64,000 nt of DNA. Origin: Microbacterium galbinum (GTDB lineage: Bacteria > Actinomycetota > Actinomycetes > Actinomycetales > Microbacteriaceae). The number at the start of each line of letters is the position of its first letter. Position 1 is the stretch's first letter. The notes beneath the pieces are model-generated. The model worked only from the letters and a program-made list of their open reading frames with translations, did not search any database and was not told the DNA's origin. The DNA lies in contig NZ_JAHWXM010000001.1 in NCBI RefSeq assembly GCF_023091225.1, positions 62,001-126,000 on the forward strand. Reading direction: 5' to 3'. Both the position numbers and the translations under genes were made by a program. Positions 59,500 to 64,000 of the stretch are shown here, in pieces.

Positions 59500-59982
59500 A
59501 TGGATGACTGGGACACGCGGATCGATGCCGTGTGGGCGGACGACGCCCTGACCGATGCGGAGCGAATCACGCGTATCGACGCCCTCGCGGCGGAGCGGAG
59601 CGACGACGATGCCCGTGCTCTGTTCGAGCGGGCGGGGGCCCGTGACTCCGCCGGTATCGAGGCGGAGGCCGAGGTGCTCTACCGACGTGCTCTCGCCGAA
59701 GGTCTCGACGAGGAGCATCGGCCCCAGGCCGTCATCCAGCTCGCGAGCACGCTGCGGAACCTCGGGCACACCGACGAGGCGCTGGACATGCTCCGGGCCG
59801 AGCGGGAGCGAGGCGGCGCGTTCGGCGATGCGGCGTCGGCCTTCTACGCCCTCGCACTGGTGTCGAGCGGCGATCCCGTGCGCGGCGCCGCCATCGCGCT
59901 GGAGGCGCTCGCGCCGCACCTGCCGCGGTACACGCGCTCGGTCACCGGATACGCACGCGAACTGGTCGATCCGCCACGCTGA
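59500..59982 (+). CDS. Tetratricopeptide repeat protein
   Basis: This 160-residue protein has helical repeats of the TPR type. Two repeats can be placed by eye, at about residues 55-90 (AEAEVLYRRALAEGLDEEHRPQ) and 91-125 (GHTDEALDMLRAERERGGAFGD), flanked by helices. It fits the TPR_5 group of short TPR proteins. The partner is unknown. A GAAGGAG site precedes the ATG. It sits between tig and clpP1. Confidence 0.78.
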   Translation: MDDWDTRIDAVWADDALTDAERITRIDALAAERSDDDARALFERAGARDSAGIEAEAEVLYRRALAEGLDEEHRPQAVIQLASTLRNLGHTDEALDMLRAERERGGAFGDAASAFYALALVSSGDPVRGAAIALEALAPHLPRYTRSVTGYARELVDPPR

Positions 59983-60062
59983 TATGCCGACGGCGAACAA
60001 CGGCCTGGAGGCTGCGCGGTCGCCGGTAGATTCGAAGCACGAACACGGAAACAGGAGCTGAA

Positions 60063-60659
60063 ATGGCTGCAGAACCCCTTGTCGCGACGAGCGTCTTCGA
60101 CAGGCTGCTGAAGGATCGCATCATCTGGCTGGGCTCAGAGGTGCGTGACCAGAACGCCAACGAGATCTGCGCGAAGATCCTTCTTCTCGCCGCAGAGGAC
60201 TCGGAAAAGGACATCTACCTCTACATCAACTCGCCCGGTGGCTCGATCACCGCGGGAATGGCGATCTACGACACGATGCAGTTCGTGCCGAACGACATCG
60301 TCACCGTCGGCATCGGCATGGCCGCTTCCATGGGGCAGCTGCTGCTCACCAGCGGCACCAAGGGCAAGCGCTACATCACCCCGAACGCACGTGTGCTGCT
60401 GCACCAGCCCCACGGCGGCTTCGGCGGAACCTCGAGCGACATCCAGACCCAGGCGCAGCTCATCCTCTCGATGAAGAAGCGCCTCGCCGAGATCACCGCC
60501 GGCCAGACGGGCAAGTCGGTCGAGCAGATCAACGCCGATGGCGACCGGGACCGCTGGTTCACGGCCGAGGAGGCGCTCGAGTACGGCTTCGTCGATCACA
60601 TCCGCGAGCACGCCAGCGACGTCACCGGTGGCGGCGGCACGGCCGACGACGCCGCGTAA
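60063..60659 (+). CDS. clpP: ATP-dependent Clp protease proteolytic subunit ClpP1
   Basis: This is a ClpP peptidase ring subunit of 198 residues. The catalytic triad is S89 in GMAASMGQ, H114 in LLHQPHGG, and D163 in GDRDRWF. A TAGATT hexamer (about 60029) may be the promoter, with a CAGGAG ribosome site. Actinobacteria use two different ClpP proteins in one mixed barrel. It is followed after 20 bases by the second copy. Confidence 0.96.
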   Translation: MAAEPLVATSVFDRLLKDRIIWLGSEVRDQNANEICAKILLLAAEDSEKDIYLYINSPGGSITAGMAIYDTMQFVPNDIVTVGIGMAASMGQLLLTSGTKGKRYITPNARVLLHQPHGGFGGTSSDIQTQAQLILSMKKRLAEITAGQTGKSVEQINADGDRDRWFTAEEALEYGFVDHIREHASDVTGGGGTADDAA

Positions 60660-60679
60660 TCCGGATTCGAAAGGACACC

Positions 60680-61321
60680 ATGTACACGCCCACTTTCCAA
60701 TCCGCAGGCAACCTGCCCTCCAGCCGCTACGTGCTCCCGCAGTTCGAGGAGCGCACGGCCTACGGCTTCAAGCGCCAGGACCCGTACAACAAGCTGTTCG
60801 AAGATCGCGTGATCTTCCTCGGCGTGCAGGTCGACGACGCATCCGCCGATGACGTGATGGCCCAGCTCCTCGTGCTCGAGAGCCAGGACTCCGAGCGCGA
60901 CATCACGATGTACATCAACTCGCCCGGTGGCTCGTTCACCGCGATGACGGCGATCTACGACACGATGCAGTACGTCGCGCCGCAGATCCAGACCGTCGTC
61001 CTCGGCCAGGCGGCTTCCGCGGCATCCGTGCTGCTCGCGGCCGGCGCGCCGGGCAAGCGTCTCGCGCTTCCGAACGCTCGCGTTCTGATCCACCAGCCCG
61101 CGATGGGCGAGGCGGGCCAGGGGCAGGCGTCCGACATCGAGATCCAGGCGGCGGAGATCCTCCGCATGCGCACCTGGCTCGAAGAGACCATGGCGAAGCA
61201 CACCGGCAAGCCGGTCGAGCAGATCAACCGCGACATCGATCGCGACAACATCCTCTCGGCCGAGCAGGCTCGGGAGTACGGGATCGTCGATCAGGTGCTC
61301 ACCTCGCGCAAGCGCGCCTGA
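60680..61321 (+). CDS. clpP: ATP-dependent Clp protease proteolytic subunit ClpP2
   Basis: This is the second ClpP subunit, of 213 residues with a longer N-terminus that may be a propeptide (first about 15-25 residues). The triad is S113 in GQAASAAS, H138 in LIHQPAMG, and D189 in DIDRDN. A GAAAGGAC site precedes the ATG. A strong hairpin follows the stop, and clpX is not next. Confidence 0.96.
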   Translation: MYTPTFQSAGNLPSSRYVLPQFEERTAYGFKRQDPYNKLFEDRVIFLGVQVDDASADDVMAQLLVLESQDSERDITMYINSPGGSFTAMTAIYDTMQYVAPQIQTVVLGQAASAASVLLAAGAPGKRLALPNARVLIHQPAMGEAGQGQASDIEIQAAEILRMRTWLEETMAKHTGKPVEQINRDIDRDNILSAEQAREYGIVDQVLTSRKRA

Positions 61322-61332
61322 GTCACTCTCTT

Positions 61333-61368
61333 CGAAGGGGTGTCGGTCATCTGACCGACACCCCTTCG
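61333..61368 (+). terminator. clpP2 terminator
   Basis: A 16-17-bp perfect stem (61333-61349 with 61352-61368) lies 11 bases after the clpP2 stop. Confidence 0.85.
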
Positions 61369-61404
61369 TCGTACCCGGCAGATGTGCGGACGGATGCCTC
61401 TCAC

Positions 61405-61418
61405 TGCTCATATGAGCA
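61405..61418. promoter_or_regulatory. Perfect palindrome TGCTCATATGAGCA upstream of the SorC-type regulator
   Basis: This 14-bp perfect palindrome lies 29 bases before a TACGCT hexamer (61447-61452), the likely -10 box. It is probably the operator for the regulator and deoC; the binding is inferred. Confidence 0.6.
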
Positions 61419-61473
61419 TGAGCGTGCACCAACGCGGGAAGCGTCGTACGCTGGATCACGGAAGGAGGATGCC

Positions 61474-62409
61474 GTGGAAGACGAACTGCTCATGGTCCGG
61501 GTCGCCGAGCTGTACTACGACGAGGACAAGACGCAAGACGAGATCGGCGGACTCCTCAAGATCTCGCGCTGGAAGGTCGGCCGTCTTCTGACCCAGGCGC
61601 GCGAGCGCGGCATCGTCCGCATCGAGATCATCCACCCGCGCGCCCGGCGTCTCGGCCTCGAGCGGGAAGTCGTCGAGCGCTTCGGATTGAGCGACGCGGT
61701 CGTGGTGCCCGCCCCCGAGGGCGATGACGGCACGCTGGAACGCGTCGCCCAAGCAGCGGCAGACTTCCTCACCGCGCTCCGTCCCGTTCCCCGCACGCTC
61801 GGAGTGAGCTGGGGGCGCACTCTCCGCGCGGTGGCCGAAGCTCTTCCCGACGGGTGGGCGAACGGCGTCACCGTCGTCCAGCTCAACGGGGGAGTGAGCC
61901 TGAACCGCCGCTCGGGCGGGGCCGCAGGGCTCGCCGTGACGATCGCGCAGCGCGCGAACGGGCAGGTGTCGCTGCTGCCGAGCCCCGCCATCCTCGAGCG
62001 CGTCGAGACCAAACAGGCGATCGAGTCCGATCGCACCGTCGCCGGCATCCTGGAGGAGGCCGCCGACGCGCAGGCCTTCCTGTTCACGGCCGGTCCGTGC
62101 GACGCCTCCTCGGCGCACGTCGAGAACGGCTACCTCAGCGCCGAAGACGTCGATGAGCTCGCCCGACGCGGAGCCGTCGGAGACGTGCTCGGCCGCTACG
62201 TCGATGCCGAGGGCAACATCGTCGACGCGAAGCTCGACGCCCGTACGGTCGGCGTGAGCCTCGACCGCCTGCGCGGAGCGAAGAAGGCGATCTTCGTCAC
62301 CGCCGGCCCCGCGAAGCATGACATCGCCCGCACCGTCGTCACCAGCGGCCTGTGCGGGGTACTGGTGACAGATGAGACCACAGCACGAGCATTGTTGGAG
62401 GAACGATGA
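61474..62409 (+). CDS. SorC/DeoR-type sugar-binding transcriptional regulator
   Basis: This 311-residue regulator has an N-terminal HTH (about 8-52, with DKTQDEIGGLLKISRWKVGRLL) and a C-terminal sugar-phosphate binding domain of the SorC type (SVLSWGRTL-like, here GVSWGRTLRAVA, and QLNGGVSLNRRSGG). Such proteins usually bind a phosphorylated sugar; here deoxyribose-5-phosphate is likely because deoC follows. The frame opens at 61384, but the GTG at 61474 has a perfect GGAAGGAGG site. The stop overlaps the deoC ATG (ATGA). Confidence 0.88.
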   Translation: MEDELLMVRVAELYYDEDKTQDEIGGLLKISRWKVGRLLTQARERGIVRIEIIHPRARRLGLEREVVERFGLSDAVVVPAPEGDDGTLERVAQAAADFLTALRPVPRTLGVSWGRTLRAVAEALPDGWANGVTVVQLNGGVSLNRRSGGAAGLAVTIAQRANGQVSLLPSPAILERVETKQAIESDRTVAGILEEAADAQAFLFTAGPCDASSAHVENGYLSAEDVDELARRGAVGDVLGRYVDAEGNIVDAKLDARTVGVSLDRLRGAKKAIFVTAGPAKHDIARTVVTSGLCGVLVTDETTARALLEER

Positions 62410-63407
62410 CGACCAATGAACTGACCCGCAGAACGGCGGTGGACGTGCTCGGCGGAGATCCCGACGACGCGACGCTCCGCCGCTTCCTGCACGGCCTCCC
62501 CGGCGTCGACGCCGTCGGCCTCGAGCAGCGCGCCGCGGGCCTGGGCACGCGATCGATCAAGACGACGTCGAAGGCGTGGGCTCTCGACACGATCATCAAG
62601 CTGATCGACCTCACCACTCTCGAGGGGGCCGACACCCCCGGCAAGGTGCGTTCTCTGGTCGCCAAGGCCAAGAACCCGGATGCTGCGGACCCCACGACCC
62701 CGAAGGTCGCCGCGGTGTGCGTCTACGGCGACATGGTCGGAGACGCGGTGACCGCACTCGGTGCCCTGCACGGCGATCCCGACGAGGGGCTGATCTCGGT
62801 CGCCGCCGTCGCGACGGCGTTCCCGAGCGGCCGTTCGTCGCTCGAGATCAAGCTCGCCGACACGGCCGAGGCCGTCGCCGCCGGAGCCGACGAGATCGAC
62901 ATGGTCATCGACCGGGGAGCATTCCTCTCCGGGCGCTACGGGATCGTGTTCGACCAGATCGCGCGCGTGAAGGAAGCCTGCCGCCGCGAGGACGGCAGCT
63001 ACGCCTCGCTCAAGGTCATCCTCGAGACCGGTGAGCTGAACACCTACGACAACATCAAGCGGGCGTCGTGGCTCGGCATCCTCGCGGGTGGCGACTTCAT
63101 CAAAACCTCGACCGGAAAGGTGCAGCCGGCGGCGACTCTCCCGACGACGCTACTCATGCTCGAGACGGTGCGCGACTGGCACCGCGCGACCGGCGAGAGG
63201 ATCGGTGTGAAGCCCGCCGGCGGCATCCGCTCCTCGAAGGACGCGATCAAGTATCTCGTCACCGTCGCCGAGACCGTGGGGGAGGAGTGGCTCCAGCCGC
63301 ACCTGTTCCGCTTCGGCGCCTCGAGCCTCCTCAACGACGTGCTGCTGCAGCGTCAGAAGCTCACCACCGGCCACTACTCCGGCCCCGACTACGTCACGAT
63401 CGACTGA
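62406..63407 (+). CDS. deoC: Deoxyribose-phosphate aldolase DeoC
   Basis: DeoC splits 2-deoxyribose-5-phosphate into glyceraldehyde-3-phosphate and acetaldehyde. The 333-residue product is the longer form of the enzyme. The Schiff-base lysine is K233 in DFIKTSTGK, with a second lysine in GVKPAGGIRS. It is coupled to the regulator gene by a 4-base overlap and followed 14 bases later by an aldehyde dehydrogenase, which would use the acetaldehyde. Confidence 0.94.
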   Translation: MTTNELTRRTAVDVLGGDPDDATLRRFLHGLPGVDAVGLEQRAAGLGTRSIKTTSKAWALDTIIKLIDLTTLEGADTPGKVRSLVAKAKNPDAADPTTPKVAAVCVYGDMVGDAVTALGALHGDPDEGLISVAAVATAFPSGRSSLEIKLADTAEAVAAGADEIDMVIDRGAFLSGRYGIVFDQIARVKEACRREDGSYASLKVILETGELNTYDNIKRASWLGILAGGDFIKTSTGKVQPAATLPTTLLMLETVRDWHRATGERIGVKPAGGIRSSKDAIKYLVTVAETVGEEWLQPHLFRFGASSLLNDVLLQRQKLTTGHYSGPDYVTID

Positions 63408-63421
63408 CTGGGATACGCAAA

Positions 63422-64000
63422 ATGTCATTTCTGGAATACGCCCCCGCGCCGGAATCCACGGCGCTGCTGAACCTCAAGGACAGCTACGGCCTCTTCATCG
63501 ACGGTGAGTTCGTCGACGGATCCGGCAACAGCTTCACCACCATCTCGCCCGCGACCGAGAAGCGCATCGCCGAGATCGCGACCGCGAGCGATGACGACGT
63601 CGACCGCGCCGTCGCCGCTGCACGCCGTGCCTACGAGAAGACGTGGTCGCGGATGAGCGGTCGCGACCGCGGCAAGTACCTCTTCCGCATCGCCCGCCTC
63701 GTGCAGGAGCGCGCCCGCGAGCTCGCCGTGGCCGAGAGCCTCGACAACGGCAAGCCGATCAAGGAGAGCCGTGACGTCGACGTGCCCCTGGTCGCCGCCT
63801 GGTTCTTCTACTACGCCGGGTGGGCCGACAAGCTCGATCACGCCGGCCTCGGCGCGAACCCGCGTGCGCTTGGCGTGGCCGGTCAGGTCATCCCGTGGAA
63901 CTTCCCGCTGCTGATGCTCGCGTGGAAGCTCGCCCCTGCTCTCGCGGCAGGCAACACGGTCGTGCTGAAGCCCGCCGAGACGACGCCGCTCACCGCGCTG
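63422..64000 (+). CDS. Aldehyde dehydrogenase family protein, 3'-truncated by the window edge
   Basis: The first 193 residues of an NAD(P)-dependent aldehyde dehydrogenase are present. Visible parts are the N-terminal FIDGEFVDGSGNSF and the coenzyme-binding QVIPWNFPLLMLAWKLAPALAAGN followed by LKPAETTP. The catalytic cysteine and glutamate lie beyond the window. Its place in the deoC operon suggests it oxidises acetaldehyde from deoxyribose, but the substrate is not shown by sequence. Confidence 0.92.
   Translation, partial: MSFLEYAPAPESTALLNLKDSYGLFIDGEFVDGSGNSFTTISPATEKRIAEIATASDDDVDRAVAAARRAYEKTWSRMSGRDRGKYLFRIARLVQERARELAVAESLDNGKPIKESRDVDVPLVAAWFFYYAGWADKLDHAGLGANPRALGVAGQVIPWNFPLLMLAWKLAPALAAGNTVVLKPAETTPLTAL

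Noticed and set aside
60000..60062. ClgR operator before clpP1
   Set aside because: Only loose GCG/CGC half-sites are visible, too common in this GC content to call.

Overview
The window is a continuous stretch of core chromosome from a high-GC Gram-positive bacterium. The likely source is Microbacteriaceae, probably Microbacterium or a close relative. The evidence is the GC-rich third codon positions, an actinobacterial division cluster (sepF and divIVA present, no ftsA), the actinobacterial bc1-aa3 genes (ctaCDF, ctaE, qcrCAB), rbpA, whiA, two clpP genes and a DUF3043 protein. The genus call is inference. I see no prophage, insertion sequence, CRISPR array, rRNA or biosynthetic cluster. No stretch above about 300 bases lacks a gene.

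Layout. 1-14.8 kb is a wall and division cluster on +: ftsI (partial)-murF-mraY-murD-ftsW-murG-murC-ftsQ-ftsZ, then a YggS-type PLP protein, sepF, yggT, divIVA, lspA and an RluD-type pseudouridine synthase. 14.8-25.8 kb holds a GNAT protein, dnaE, an unknown membrane protein, hisD, nrdR, pyrD, a DUF3043 protein (-), an M20 dipeptidase and erpA. 25.8-34.9 kb is the respiratory block: ctaC-ctaD-ctaF on + facing ctaE-qcrC-qcrA-qcrB on -, with rhodanese, GNAT and RidA genes between them. 35-40.4 kb holds trpD, an HhH-PHP phosphoesterase, a 5'-3' exonuclease (-), rpsA and coaE. 40.4-51.6 kb holds an MFS transporter, uvrB, a TfoX-like gene, a divergent zinc-ribbon/MarR pair, uvrA-uvrC, rapZ and whiA. 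51.8-56.3 kb holds sodA, then gap-pgk-tpiA and secG-rbpA. 56.3-64 kb holds a membrane-anchored HEVGH protein (-), tRNA-Gly (-), tRNA-Pro (+), tig, a TPR protein, clpP1-clpP2, and a SorC-type regulator with deoC and an aldehyde dehydrogenase that runs off the end.

How the genes work together. The first block makes lipid II precursors and assembles the divisome. The cta and qcr genes together encode one bc1-aa3 supercomplex. uvrA, uvrB and uvrC cover nucleotide excision repair. uvrA and uvrB each carry an exact TGTCGGTG-N8-TANNNT promoter, the element linked in mycobacteria to the LexA/RecA-independent DNA-damage response (PafBC), placed so that both transcripts would be leaderless. dnaE and a GNAT gene have weaker versions with the same spacing.

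Much of the novelty is regulatory. Many genes have a -10-like hexamer ending 6-7 bases before the start codon. Three promoter boxes include the stop codon of the preceding gene. There are palindromes upstream of ftsZ, ctaE, marR and the SorC-type regulator, and a structured rpsA leader. murE, yvcK and clpX are not at the positions where many relatives carry them. I found no clear new multi-gene system.
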